The notes below the pieces were generated by a model, which saw nothing but the letters and a program-made list of their open reading frames with translations, made no database searches and was not told where the DNA came from. Both the position numbers and the translations under genes were made by a program. This document shows positions 1-8,273 of a stretch of DNA of 64,000 nt, in pieces (the stretch's first letter is position 1; each line of letters opens with the position of its first letter). The DNA comes from Parvicella tangerina (lineage in GTDB: Bacteria > Bacteroidota > Bacteroidia > Flavobacteriales_D > Parvicellaceae): positions 1,736,001 through 1,800,000 of the forward strand of contig NZ_OU015584.1 in NCBI RefSeq assembly GCF_907165195.1, written 5' to 3'.

Positions 1-530
1 TAGTAACATCCCGCACCATCAGCTTCATACTTGAGGTCTGTTGTCCATGTATTCCAGGGGTCGTAGAATAAGGTGTTAACAAAATCTTTTGCGATATTAT
101 CGTCTATTTTGGGAAACGTAATTCTTTCTTGAGCACCTCCTTCTTCACCACAACTCGATTTCCAGTAAGAGATACCGTGCTCAAACTCTTGATAAAAGTG
201 ACATAAAAATTGACTTTGTTCATAAAACTCCAGAGAATCTTTCGGAGCAATACTATCGTAATATGCTGACAGATACTGATAGCCTTGTGTCATCGTTAGA
301 TTCCCTTTGGGGTAGTTTTTCTTGAGTAGAGCAGTGTCTGGAATGATTAACTCAAAACCACCAGGAGGAGTTGGCGGTTCTTTCAAACTGATTTCATCTT
401 CTGAAATTTCAATTTCTTCAACTGTGGTCGTATCTTTTTCATTAACTCGATTTTCAGTTGAATCGTCAGCTCCATCGCAGCTAGAAAGGAAAGAAAGAAT
501 CAAAAGTGAGGGGAGAAGGAACTTCATCAT
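1..530 (-). CDS. Putative lipoprotein, C-terminus cut by window edge
   Basis: The reading frame is open from an ATG at 530-528 (a second ATG follows directly) to the window edge, about 176 codons. The N-terminus has a hydrophobic stretch ending in a lipobox-like LSSC, so the mature protein is probably anchored in an envelope membrane by a lipidated cysteine. After it comes an acidic, Thr/Glu-rich linker with PPTPPGG, then an aromatic-rich region with two cysteines. The start overlaps the stop of the upstream gene (TGATG), which suggests translational coupling. I recognise no family and assign no function. Confidence 0.6.
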   Translation of the reverse strand, partial: MMKFLLPSLLILSFLSSCDGADDSTENRVNEKDTTTVEEIEISEDEISLKEPPTPPGGFELIIPDTALLKKNYPKGNLTMTQGYQYLSAYYDSIAPKDSLEFYEQSQFLCHFYQEFEHGISYWKSSCGEEGGAQERITFPKIDDNIAKDFVNTLFYDPWNTWTTDLKYEADGAGCY

Positions 531-925
531 CAAGCTATAGGGTTTAAAACAACACTAAATACATTCACAGTAGCCATTTCTCTACCATGGTAGAATTTCT
601 TTAGGGCTTCCATAACGTTTGCTGCTCTAAAGTAAGAGGTATGCAGTTTTTCTTCGCCCTTCAGTGACCATTGAATCGTGTAAGAATTTTTTTGAAGTCG
701 TGTTTTCTTGACATAATCCAACATTTTTTCGAGGGCTTCGATCTTATCTTTACCCTCTTCGGTATGATAGAGAAACGACTGCTTGTGATTGGGGTTAATC
801 GTGATGACTTCTAACTTTGTTTGTCCGTCCTTATCTTCAAATTCAAAAAGGATGTTATTCTTGTCTATGCCGATTCCGTCCTTGATGTACTGTTGTAGTT
901 CTGCTATTCTGACGTGATTATCCAT
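530..925 (-). CDS. Hypothetical protein, 131 aa
   Basis: This soluble 131-residue protein has no signal peptide or membrane segment. It is rich in Lys, Glu and aromatic residues and looks like a compact alpha/beta fold (predicted strands around FLYHTEEG and SYTIQWSL, and a helix around EALEKMLDYVKK). I do not recognise the family. It lies 8 nt downstream of the nucleotide-sugar dehydratase gene on the same strand, and its stop overlaps the start of the following lipoprotein gene, so the three are probably one transcript. Confidence 0.6.
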   Translation of the reverse strand: MDNHVRIAELQQYIKDGIGIDKNNILFEFEDKDGQTKLEVITINPNHKQSFLYHTEEGKDKIEALEKMLDYVKKTRLQKNSYTIQWSLKGEEKLHTSYFRAANVMEALKKFYHGREMATVNVFSVVLNPIA

Positions 926-933
926 ATCTCAAA

Positions 934-2820
934 TTATTTATCAAATTTACTAAAAACAGAGTTGTTACTAATAAACTCTGGAACTAAAGCTTTCATCTGC
1001 TTAACCATTGATTCATTATTTTGTTCAGCATAGGAGTTGATCAGCGCTAAAATTTTTGGGGAAACTTCCTCAAATGCATACTCCTTAACTTTTCCAATAA
1101 GAATCTTTTCATGATGCGTTGGAATGGTGTTTTCTTCCGTTGTAAGCAGTTCTTCATAAAGCTTTTCACCTGGTCGTAACCCAGTGATTTCAATCTTTAT
1201 ATCCTTGTCTACTTCAAAGCCAGAGAGTTTGATCATTTGTTTTGCAAGATCAATGATCCGGATGCTATCTCCCATATCAAATACGTAGATTTCACCGCCC
1301 GTTCCCATAGTACCAGCTTCAAGAACAAGTTGACAAGCTTCTGGTATCGTCATGAAAAATCGAGTAATGCGCTCGTCTGTAACGGTTACAGGCCCTCCTT
1401 GTTCGATCTGTTTTTTGAAAATAGGAATAACAGACCCGTTGCTCCCTAACACATTGCCAAACCGTGTTGTGGTGAATTTAGTTGACGAATTTTTGTCCAA
1501 TGCCTGTACATAAATCTCCGCTATACGTTTGGAGGCTCCCATAACATTGGTTGGATTTACAGCCTTATCCGTTGAGATCATTACAAAAGATTCACAGTTG
1601 AACTCATCACTCAAATCCGCAAGGATCTTTGTCCCTTCAACATTCGTTTTGATTGCTTCTGAAGGGTTTTCTTCCATGAGGGGGACGTGTTTGTACGCAG
1701 CCGCATGAAAAACGATCTGAGGTTGGAAGTGATCAAAGACGGTTTTCATTCTGCTTCTATCGGATACGTCAGCAATAACCACTTCAAAATCTGTTTGTTT
1801 AAAGGTGTTATTCAATTCATTGCTGAGTTCATAGATTGGTGTTTCAGCCTGATCTAATAGAATGAGTTTCTTCGGACCGTATTGAATGACTTGACGAGCC
1901 AACTCACTTCCAATAGATCCCGCTCCACCGGTCACTAAAATTACTTTGTCATGAAGGTATTTGTAGATGTTGTCTGTGTGAAGTTTGATTTCTTTTCTTC
2001 CGAGCAAGTCTTCAATGTTTACCTTTTTAATCAACTTGGTATTGAACTCTCCGTTACTCCATTGGTGGAGGGGAGGAGTGCTCAAGAGGTCTAAGTTCAA
2101 CTCCAAAGATTTCTGTATGATTGCCCGTTTCTTTTCAGGGTGAGGGTTATTAATAGCGATGATTAGCGTATCGATCTCTTTCTTTTCAGCCCATTTATCC
2201 AAATAGTTGGGCGATTTAATTGGAGTTCGTTCAAGATATTTTCCTTGAAGAGACTTATTGTCGTCAATGAATCCAATGATGTTGTAAAGTGTGTTCACAT
2301 CCTGCTCCAGAATCTTTTTGGTAGCCATACCCATGTCTCCAGCACCATAGATGACAACGCTTTTTGTAGCTCCTCTAGATTTATTTTGTTCGATATAAAG
2401 AAGTTTGACAGCAACCCTCATCGCAAGTAAGAGCATAAAGGCGAAAACAAACTCCAGCACCATGATGGAGATGGGGAGCATAAAAAATCCATCAAAGAAA
2501 AAATAGCGAATCACGGATACCAAGCCAAAAATAATACTCCCTCCAAGTATGGTCAAAAAGATCCGTTTCGCATCTTGAGTACTTGTGAATCTTATGATTC
2601 CAGAATACGTTTTGGTAATTAGAAATGATCCAATTCGTACGACCAAATAGATCAACAAAGAAGGTTTAAGCACTTCCCATTCACTTTGAAGTTGATCCGA
2701 TTCCGGTTGAACAAAATCAAAACGAATGGCATAAGCAATGGCCAGAGCAAGCAAACTAAGAAGAATGTCTACACTTAAAATCACCCAGCGAGGTGTATTT
2801 CCTTTTGGCCTTAAAATCAT
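934..2820 (-). CDS. Nucleoside-diphosphate-sugar 4,6-dehydratase, CapD/WbpM/PglF type
   Basis: This is a 628-residue membrane-bound polysaccharide biosynthesis dehydratase. Four N-terminal membrane helices (about 12-142) are followed by a first Rossmann domain (VVIYGAGDMG near 155) and the catalytic SDR domain with its NAD-binding loop (TGGAGSIGSE near 295). The motif STDKAVNP and a Met in place of the usual catalytic Tyr (MGASK) are typical of the large WbpM/PglF/CapD enzymes, which convert UDP-GlcNAc to a 4-keto-6-deoxy sugar for glycans. The last residues, after GLRPGEKLYEE, are standard for the family. A TACTTTTG box ends 6 nt before the ATG. It heads the leftward unit with the next two genes. 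The exact sugar substrate is inferred. Confidence 0.9.
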   Translation of the reverse strand: MILRPKGNTPRWVILSVDILLSLLALAIAYAIRFDFVQPESDQLQSEWEVLKPSLLIYLVVRIGSFLITKTYSGIIRFTSTQDAKRIFLTILGGSIIFGLVSVIRYFFFDGFFMLPISIMVLEFVFAFMLLLAMRVAVKLLYIEQNKSRGATKSVVIYGAGDMGMATKKILEQDVNTLYNIIGFIDDNKSLQGKYLERTPIKSPNYLDKWAEKKEIDTLIIAINNPHPEKKRAIIQKSLELNLDLLSTPPLHQWSNGEFNTKLIKKVNIEDLLGRKEIKLHTDNIYKYLHDKVILVTGGAGSIGSELARQVIQYGPKKLILLDQAETPIYELSNELNNTFKQTDFEVVIADVSDRSRMKTVFDHFQPQIVFHAAAYKHVPLMEENPSEAIKTNVEGTKILADLSDEFNCESFVMISTDKAVNPTNVMGASKRIAEIYVQALDKNSSTKFTTTRFGNVLGSNGSVIPIFKKQIEQGGPVTVTDERITRFFMTIPEACQLVLEAGTMGTGGEIYVFDMGDSIRIIDLAKQMIKLSGFEVDKDIKIEITGLRPGEKLYEELLTTEENTIPTHHEKILIGKVKEYAFEEVSPKILALINSYAEQNNESMVKQMKALVPEFISNNSVFSKFDK

Positions 2821-2826
2821 TACCTA

Positions 2827-2834
2827 CAAAAGTA
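2827..2834 (-). promoter_or_regulatory. -7 promoter box TACTTTTG of the dehydratase gene
   Basis: On the minus strand TACTTTTG matches the Bacteroidetes -7 consensus TAnnTTTG and ends 6 nt before the ATG at 2820, so the transcript would start at or next to the start codon. No convincing -33 TTG is visible at the usual distance. Confidence 0.55.
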
Positions 2835-2945
2835 AAATTTGTAACGGATATTGATGGTTATATCCATTGATATGTTGATAATATCAAAATCGATTTTTAA
2901 GTAAGAACTATTTTGTTATACTTTTGCCATGAGAAAAGGCTAAGA

Positions 2946-4106
2946 TTGAAGAGAGTTTTATTCATAGCACACCACCGTCTAGACAGAGCCCCTGGTCAAC
3001 GGTATCGTTTCGAGCAGTATTTTGACTGGTTCAAAGAAAACGGAATTGAATGCGTACTATCAAATTTATTGGATGAAGAGGATGATCGTAACCTCTACAA
3101 GCGAAGAAATTATTGGAACAAGTTCAAAATTGCTCTCAAATCTTGGAGTAAGAGAAGGAAGGATCTGAAGCGCATTAAAGATTTTGATCTAGTAGTCATT
3201 TACAGGGAAGCGAAAATTACCAGAGGAATTGGCTTTGAGAAAAGGGCCTCAAAAATGGGGGTTCCGATGCTTTTTGATTTTGATGATGCCATTTGGGTGA
3301 AAGATATGTCTGCTGGAAATAAGTGGTTGTCTTTTCTCAAGAGTAGCAATAAAATCCAAAGGATATTACCACTTTGTTCGCATGTAACGGCTGGAAACAA
3401 ATACCTTGCGGCTTATGCAAGTCAGTTTAATGATAACGTATCCATTGTGCCCTCAACGATAGATTGTACGAAATACGTTCCTCTTGGAAGATCTTCGGAT
3501 AAAATAACGATTGGTTGGGTGGGGAGCCATACTACCGTCAAGCATTTTGAATTGGTCATCAATGTCTACAAAAAACTACTGAAGACCTACGGTGAAAAAA
3601 TTGAGTTTAAGGTTATTGGAGATCCGCTTTACGAAAATAAAGAACTGGGGATTGTAGGGGAGCCCTGGTGCAATGAGAAAGAGGTAGAGCTATTTAACAG
3701 TATTGATATTGGCGTAATGCCCTTAGAAGAAGACGCGTGGACTAAAGGTAAATGCGGAATGAAAGGCTTGCTTTACATGTCTGTAGGAAAACCAGCCGTA
3801 ATGAGTGCAGTGGGTATGAACTGTGAAATTGTTTCCCATGGTAAAGACGGTTATGTGCCTGTAGGAGAAGATGAGTGGTACAGCGTATTGAGTGAATTAA
3901 TTGAAAATGAATCACTTCGAAAAGAGGTGGGAGAGCAGGCAAGAACAACAATTCTTGAGCGGTTTTCTACCGTGTCTCAGCAAGATTATTTGCTTGAAAT
4001 TTATCAAAAAGCGATGGGAGTTAAGCCAGAGGAAATGTTAGTTCCTCAACCAGTAAATCCTAATCCAAAAGTTGAATTGACAGCTGAATTGGATTCAGTG
4101 GCTTAA
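2946..4106 (+). CDS. Glycosyltransferase, GT4-like
   Basis: The protein of about 386 residues begins KRVLFIAHHRLDRAPGQRYR, as is usual for Bacteroidetes GT4-type transferases, and has a C-terminal Rossmann half with IGWVGSHTTVKH and the donor-site region PLEEDAWTKGKCGMKGLLYM, where a conserved Glu/Lys pair contacts the nucleotide sugar. It presumably adds a sugar to a surface glycan. I chose the TTG at 2946 because the family starts there. An upstream in-frame TTG at 2913 lies before the -7 box TACTTTTG (2919-2926), so it would not be transcribed from that promoter. A four-codon ORF (ATG 2929) ends just before the chosen start. The gene abuts a convergent methyltransferase gene. Confidence 0.82.
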   Translation: MKRVLFIAHHRLDRAPGQRYRFEQYFDWFKENGIECVLSNLLDEEDDRNLYKRRNYWNKFKIALKSWSKRRKDLKRIKDFDLVVIYREAKITRGIGFEKRASKMGVPMLFDFDDAIWVKDMSAGNKWLSFLKSSNKIQRILPLCSHVTAGNKYLAAYASQFNDNVSIVPSTIDCTKYVPLGRSSDKITIGWVGSHTTVKHFELVINVYKKLLKTYGEKIEFKVIGDPLYENKELGIVGEPWCNEKEVELFNSIDIGVMPLEEDAWTKGKCGMKGLLYMSVGKPAVMSAVGMNCEIVSHGKDGYVPVGEDEWYSVLSELIENESLRKEVGEQARTTILERFSTVSQQDYLLEIYQKAMGVKPEEMLVPQPVNPNPKVELTAELDSVA

Positions 4107-5012
4107 TTATCTGACTCTTTTGCCAACTGCATGCCAGTAGGGGGCTCCATCCGAAACTACAATATCATCTAAACCAGCATGCTTCATCATGGTGATAACT
4201 TCTTGCTTAGAAAATCGCTGTTCTAGGGCTGTTCCAAAGCGATCTAAGGCGTCATTACGTATGATATAGAAGGATTGATCATGATAGAAATAAAGTGGGA
4301 TCCTTTTCGCGATGGAATCCATACCAACTTTATTAAAAAGCCTAGCTAACAAGACCAGAGGCATGTAGATGACAATGGCAATGATATCACAAATAAACTT
4401 CTTTAATCTTGGACTAAGCGAACTCACTACCTGTCTAACACCATCTACGATTCCAAAAAGTGTTTTGAACAAGAAGCCCCGATCCTCAAAGTTATAATAC
4501 AGGTAAGTGTAGAAATAGCCTCCTTTTTTGACTTTCTCTACACAATTACGCATGGCCTTTTGGGTGTCAGGAATATGATGCAGAACACCAATCGACATCC
4601 CAAAGTCAAACGTTTCATCATCAAAGGGAATACGGTCTGAGCTTGCACGTGAAAGTCGAACGTTGTCATCATTCTTCAGTAATTCATCAGCTGTATAAAT
4701 AGCATCGCTAGGATCAATAGCTTCCATAAAACCGATTCGACTGGTCAGAACTTTGGTCCACCTTCCGGTTCCACAACCAAGATCAAAACCGTATGTACGC
4801 TCATTAACCATTTCATCTGTGATAATATCGAAGTACATTTCACCCAATTGATCGATATCTTCCTGTGAAAATTGGTGAAATTTAGACCATTCTTCTCCAA
4901 AAGACTGCACCACCTTATCGTCTATGTTGTGATCAGGTAATTCGAACTCGTAAATCTCCTTGTGCCTTCCTTTTAGCGTATTTCTGGGCGAAATATTAAA
5001 TGGTCTTTGCAT
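4107..5012 (-). CDS. SAM-dependent methyltransferase, class I
   Basis: The SAM-binding motif I FDLGCGTGRW lies near the middle of the protein, followed by EAIDPSDAI and the post-motif FDFGMSIGVLHHIPD, as in class I methyltransferases of the Methyltransf_11 type. A hydrophobic patch (ICDIIAIVIYMPLVLLARLF) after the catalytic core suggests membrane association. It probably methylates a lipid or glycan intermediate, given its surface-polysaccharide neighbours, but the substrate is not visible. I start it at the ATG at 5012 (MQRPFNISPR); a longer frame to 5096 begins with sequence unlike a protein N-terminus. The gene ends base-to-base with the convergent glycosyltransferase gene. Confidence 0.8.
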   Translation of the reverse strand: MQRPFNISPRNTLKGRHKEIYEFELPDHNIDDKVVQSFGEEWSKFHQFSQEDIDQLGEMYFDIITDEMVNERTYGFDLGCGTGRWTKVLTSRIGFMEAIDPSDAIYTADELLKNDDNVRLSRASSDRIPFDDETFDFGMSIGVLHHIPDTQKAMRNCVEKVKKGGYFYTYLYYNFEDRGFLFKTLFGIVDGVRQVVSSLSPRLKKFICDIIAIVIYMPLVLLARLFNKVGMDSIAKRIPLYFYHDQSFYIIRNDALDRFGTALEQRFSKQEVITMMKHAGLDDIVVSDGAPYWHAVGKRVR

Positions 5013-5137
5013 GCTTAGCGCTTTGTAGGTGCAAAGAAAATAAAAATTCATAGCTTGAAGTTGATTAATAGTATGTTTCAACATTTTGTTATGCAATAGT
5101 TCATGTTTGCAATGATTTTCAGCGCAATAATCTCACC

Positions 5138-5145
5138 TATATTTG
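5138..5145 (+). promoter_or_regulatory. -7 promoter box TATATTTG of the symporter gene
   Basis: TATATTTG matches TAnnTTTG and lies 17 nt upstream of the ATG at 5163. A T-rich TTTTC about 17-18 nt upstream could act as a weak -33 element. Confidence 0.45.
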
Positions 5146-5162
5146 AAACAAATTACTAAACT

Positions 5163-7172
5163 ATGGGAACTCAATTAGCCTTTGTAGACTACGCCATCAT
5201 CATTGGCTTTTTCATTGTTTCATTGCTCATTGGCGTGCTGGTAAGCAGGCAATCGGGTAAAAGCTCTGAAGACTTCTTTTTATCGGGTCGAAATATGCCC
5301 TGGTGGTTACTGGGGGTTTCCATGGTTGCAACCACTTTTGCTGCTGATACGCCAGGATTAGTAACCGATCTTGTACGAGGAAATGGTGGGGTGTATGCCA
5401 ACTGGGTATGGTGGGCATTCCTGTTGACTGGACTTTTGACTGTGTTCTTTTATTCCAATCTATGGAGAAGATCTGGGGTGACAACAGATTTGGAGTATTA
5501 CGAATTGAGGTATAAAGGAAAATCCGCTTCATTTCTAAGAGGATTTCGAGCGGTATATCTTGGGGTCATCTTCAACATCATTACGATGGCAGGCGTCTGT
5601 TTAGCTGGGATCAAAATTGGAAATATTCTACTTGGCTGGGAAGCATGGGAAACCTTGTTGTATGCAGGGACTGTAACTGTAATCTACTCGGCTCTTGGAG
5701 GATTGAAAAGCGTTTTAATAACGGATTTCTTTCAGTTTGCGATAGCTATGGTTGGATCGATTTGGGCTACTTATTATATCGTAAATATGCCTTCTATAGG
5801 TGGTTTAGAAGCAATGGTATTAAATGAAAACGTAAGTGATAGTTTATCGATTCTTCCATCAGGATTGGATACAGAAACACTGATCACGTTGTTGATCATT
5901 CCTTTAGCTGTTCAATGGTGGAGTGTGTGGTATCCAGGCGCAGAGCCAGGTGGAGGTGGGTACATCGCTCAAAGGATGTTAGCGGCAAAAAATGAAAAGC
6001 ACGCGACTTTTGCCACCTTGTTTTTCAATGTTGCTCACTATGCGCTAAGACCTTGGCCTTGGATCTTAGTTGGTTTAGCTTCATTGATCGTCTATCCCAA
6101 GTTAGTGAGTGGTGATGATGCTAACATTGAAATTCCGGAAGAAAGAATGCTTCAACTTGATCAAGATGTAGATGAGGAATCTTTTGTATTATTCAATAAA
6201 TTCATTTCGGATCAAATTGAGAATCAGGACAGTGATAAAGAAGAATATATTAGGTTGGAAAATGTAGTTAACAGTAATCCAGACACCTACCAAGTGAAAG
6301 CCTTGGTGTACTTGTATGATCAAAAGAGCAATCACGGTGAATCAGATGTAGACATTCTCAAAACAGAATCCTTGGTTTCGTTATATTTAGGAAACCCTCT
6401 AGTTACGCCAGATAAGTTGGGGCATGATCTCGCCTACAGTGCTATGGTGAGTAAACTTCCCAAAGGATTGATAGGACTAGTTGTAGCATCATTAATTGCG
6501 GCCTTTATGAGTACGATCTCCACTCAGTTGAACTGGGGTTCCTCGTACATTGTAAATGATGTTTATAAACGGTTTATCAATAAAGAGGCGAGTAACAAAA
6601 GTCAAGTATTGGTAGGAAGAGTTTCTATTGTTTTGTTAATGCTGGCCGCAGCTCTTTTATCTATGGTCTTTGAGAATGCAAAATCTGTATTTGATATTAT
6701 GCTAGCCGTTGGGGCAGGAACAGGACTTCTCTTTATTTTACGCTGGTTTTGGAAGCGAATCAATCCTTACAGTGAAATTGCAGCAATGGTCATCTCATTT
6801 CTAGTTGCGCTATTCTTTTTTGTCAATGGAAAACTATCCGATAAAATAATTGACTTGCCCAGTCATTGGATTTTGGTTTTAAGTGTAGCAATAACAACAG
6901 TTGGTTGGATCGTGGTAACGTTACTGACAAACCCAACTGATGAGGAGACTATTAATGAGTTTAACGAGAAAATCTTTCCTTCTGGCAATAAGTTTGAGAA
7001 TTTTGGAGTCAAAGTTTTAGGTTTCTTCGCAGCAACATTTGGAATTTATGCTGCATTATTCGCTACCGGGTATGCCATTTATGGAGAAGCCAAGGAGTTT
7101 ATGATTGCTGGAGGTATATTCTTAGTTGCTACGACTGTGATTATAAGGTTTAGAAAGAAGATGTTTGGGTAA
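5163..7172 (+). CDS. Sodium:solute symporter (SSS family)
   Basis: This 669-residue protein is a secondary transporter of the SSS family (sodium-driven uptake of a sugar, amino acid or similar solute). It has about 13-14 membrane helices, the early SGRNMPWWLLGVSMVATTFAADTP region that carries the sodium site in this family, and the conserved AAFMSTISTQLNWGSSYIVND segment. Unusually, a hydrophilic block of roughly 100 residues (about 316-415, acidic, with IPEERMLQLDQDVDEES and a TPR-like QVKALVYLYDQ stretch) sits between two membrane helices where relatives have a short loop. It is monocistronic and is followed by an AraC regulator. The substrate cannot be read from the sequence. Confidence 0.9.
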   Translation: MGTQLAFVDYAIIIGFFIVSLLIGVLVSRQSGKSSEDFFLSGRNMPWWLLGVSMVATTFAADTPGLVTDLVRGNGGVYANWVWWAFLLTGLLTVFFYSNLWRRSGVTTDLEYYELRYKGKSASFLRGFRAVYLGVIFNIITMAGVCLAGIKIGNILLGWEAWETLLYAGTVTVIYSALGGLKSVLITDFFQFAIAMVGSIWATYYIVNMPSIGGLEAMVLNENVSDSLSILPSGLDTETLITLLIIPLAVQWWSVWYPGAEPGGGGYIAQRMLAAKNEKHATFATLFFNVAHYALRPWPWILVGLASLIVYPKLVSGDDANIEIPEERMLQLDQDVDEESFVLFNKFISDQIENQDSDKEEYIRLENVVNSNPDTYQVKALVYLYDQKSNHGESDVDILKTESLVSLYLGNPLVTPDKLGHDLAYSAMVSKLPKGLIGLVVASLIAAFMSTISTQLNWGSSYIVNDVYKRFINKEASNKSQVLVGRVSIVLLMLAAALLSMVFENAKSVFDIMLAVGAGTGLLFILRWFWKRINPYSEIAAMVISFLVALFFFVNGKLSDKIIDLPSHWILVLSVAITTVGWIVVTLLTNPTDEETINEFNEKIFPSGNKFENFGVKVLGFFAATFGIYAALFATGYAIYGEAKEFMIAGGIFLVATTVIIRFRKKMFG

Positions 7173-7180
7173 TCTTGGAT

Positions 7181-7191
7181 ATGTATACAAA
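7181..7191. promoter_or_regulatory. Probable AraC-regulator site ATGTATACAAA
   Basis: The 11-mer ATGTATACAAA lies about 40 nt upstream of the regulator's -7 box. Its exact reverse complement occurs at 8212-8222 in front of the neighbouring reductase gene, so it is a good candidate for the regulator's own binding site (autoregulation). Confidence 0.5.
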
Positions 7192-7230
7192 CTCTTATGA
7201 ATTGTATTCAACAGTTACTGCCTTACATGG

Positions 7231-7238
7231 TACATTTG
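7231..7238 (+). promoter_or_regulatory. -7 promoter box TACATTTG of the AraC-family gene
   Basis: TACATTTG matches TAnnTTTG, 16 nt before the ATG at 7255. The -33 region lacks a TTG at the usual distance, consistent with a regulated promoter. Confidence 0.45.
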
Positions 7239-7254
7239 TGTCAAAGAATTAATC

Positions 7255-8181
7255 ATGAATGATTTTATTGCTGTTGACACGATAACGCAAGCTCATGAAA
7301 TGCTTGGATTGGAAAAGCCGTTACACCCGCTAGTATCTGTTGTTCCACACACAAAGGAGCTAGAAGATCAGTTCAAGTTTCTTTCTGCATCTGACTACAC
7401 GGTCGTCTTAAACTTATACACGGTTATGCTTAAAGGAGGTTGCACCGGCTCTTTACGGTATGGAAGAAACTCTTATGACTTTGAGGAAGGCACATTAATA
7501 TTCACGGGTCCAGGCCAAATAATAGAAGCCGAAGAAATGGATGACTCCGAACCTGCCGAAATAGAGGGTTGGACGCTGATGTTTCACCCTGACTTGATCC
7601 GTAAATCTCCCTTAGGTCAGCATATTGATGACTATTCCTTCTTTTCTTACGATGTCAACGAAGCACTGCATCTGTCCGATCAGGAGAAGGCAAGCATTGG
7701 AGAAATCATTGCAAAGATTCAGCAAGAAGTCGCTCAAAATATTGATAAACACAGTCAAAAATTGATTGTATCGAACATTGAGCTATTATTGGATTACTGC
7801 ACAAGGTATTACGACCGACAATTCTACACAAGAACTAATCAGAGCAGTGACTTTGTTTCAAAATTCGAAAGATATTTGAAAGACTATTTTAGTTCTGATC
7901 AACCTTTTGAGAATGGTATTCCTACGGTAAAGTCATGTGGTGAGTACATGGGGATGTCTCCCAATTACCTCAGCGATCTTTTAAAGAAAGAAACTGGAAC
8001 GAATGCTCAGGAGCATATTCACAATGCGTTAGTCAACCGGGCTAAAACCGAGTTGTTGAGTTCTTCTAATGCTGTTGGTCAAGTTGCTTTTAGTTTGGGG
8101 TTTGAATATTCTCAGCATTTTAGCAAGCTATTCAAGAAAAAAACTGGAATGACACCTAAGGAATATCGATCGCAAAACTAG
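7255..8181 (+). CDS. AraC-family transcriptional regulator
   Basis: This 308-residue protein has an N-terminal cupin-like ligand domain (about 20-150, with FTGPGQIIEA) and a C-terminal AraC DNA-binding domain of two helix-turn-helix motifs. The first is around KSCGEYMGMSPNYLSDLLKK and the second ends in the signature VAFSLGFEYSQHFSKLFKK followed by TGMTPKEYR. It lies directly upstream of a reductase gene on the same strand, and matching TGTATACA-type sites occur in front of both genes, so it probably controls its neighbour and itself. The inducing ligand is unknown. Confidence 0.9.
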   Translation: MNDFIAVDTITQAHEMLGLEKPLHPLVSVVPHTKELEDQFKFLSASDYTVVLNLYTVMLKGGCTGSLRYGRNSYDFEEGTLIFTGPGQIIEAEEMDDSEPAEIEGWTLMFHPDLIRKSPLGQHIDDYSFFSYDVNEALHLSDQEKASIGEIIAKIQQEVAQNIDKHSQKLIVSNIELLLDYCTRYYDRQFYTRTNQSSDFVSKFERYLKDYFSSDQPFENGIPTVKSCGEYMGMSPNYLSDLLKKETGTNAQEHIHNALVNRAKTELLSSSNAVGQVAFSLGFEYSQHFSKLFKKKTGMTPKEYRSQN

Positions 8182-8190
8182 GTTCTGGAA

Positions 8191-8222
8191 TATGTGTACA
8201 ACTCGGTTTGATTTGTATACAT
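8191..8222. promoter_or_regulatory. Paired AraC-type sites in front of the reductase gene
   Basis: ATGTGTACAACTC (starting near 8192) resembles the ATGTATACAAACTC before the regulator gene, and TTTGTATACAT at 8212-8222 is its exact inverted 11-mer. The second site ends 19 nt before the -7 box TACCTTTG (8242-8249), where the missing -33 element should be, the place expected for an activator of this family. Confidence 0.5.
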
Positions 8223-8241
8223 TTTGAAGAAAGAGACCTCC

Positions 8242-8249
8242 TACCTTTG
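8242..8249 (+). promoter_or_regulatory. -7 promoter box TACCTTTG of the reductase gene
   Basis: TACCTTTG matches TAnnTTTG and lies 24 nt before the ATG at 8274. The nearest TTG is only 15 nt upstream, so the promoter probably needs an activator. Confidence 0.45.
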
Positions 8250-8273
8250 GATGAATAAATTAAAGAAAGAAAA

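Noticed and set aside
2913-2945. Upstream TTG start for the glycosyltransferase
   Set aside because: It would lie before the -7 box TACTTTTG at 2919-2926 and add residues absent from the family.
5227-5532. Open frame of about 100 codons on the minus strand within the symporter gene
   Set aside because: It lies entirely opposite the strongly conserved symporter gene, has no start context or domain, and is a reading-frame shadow.
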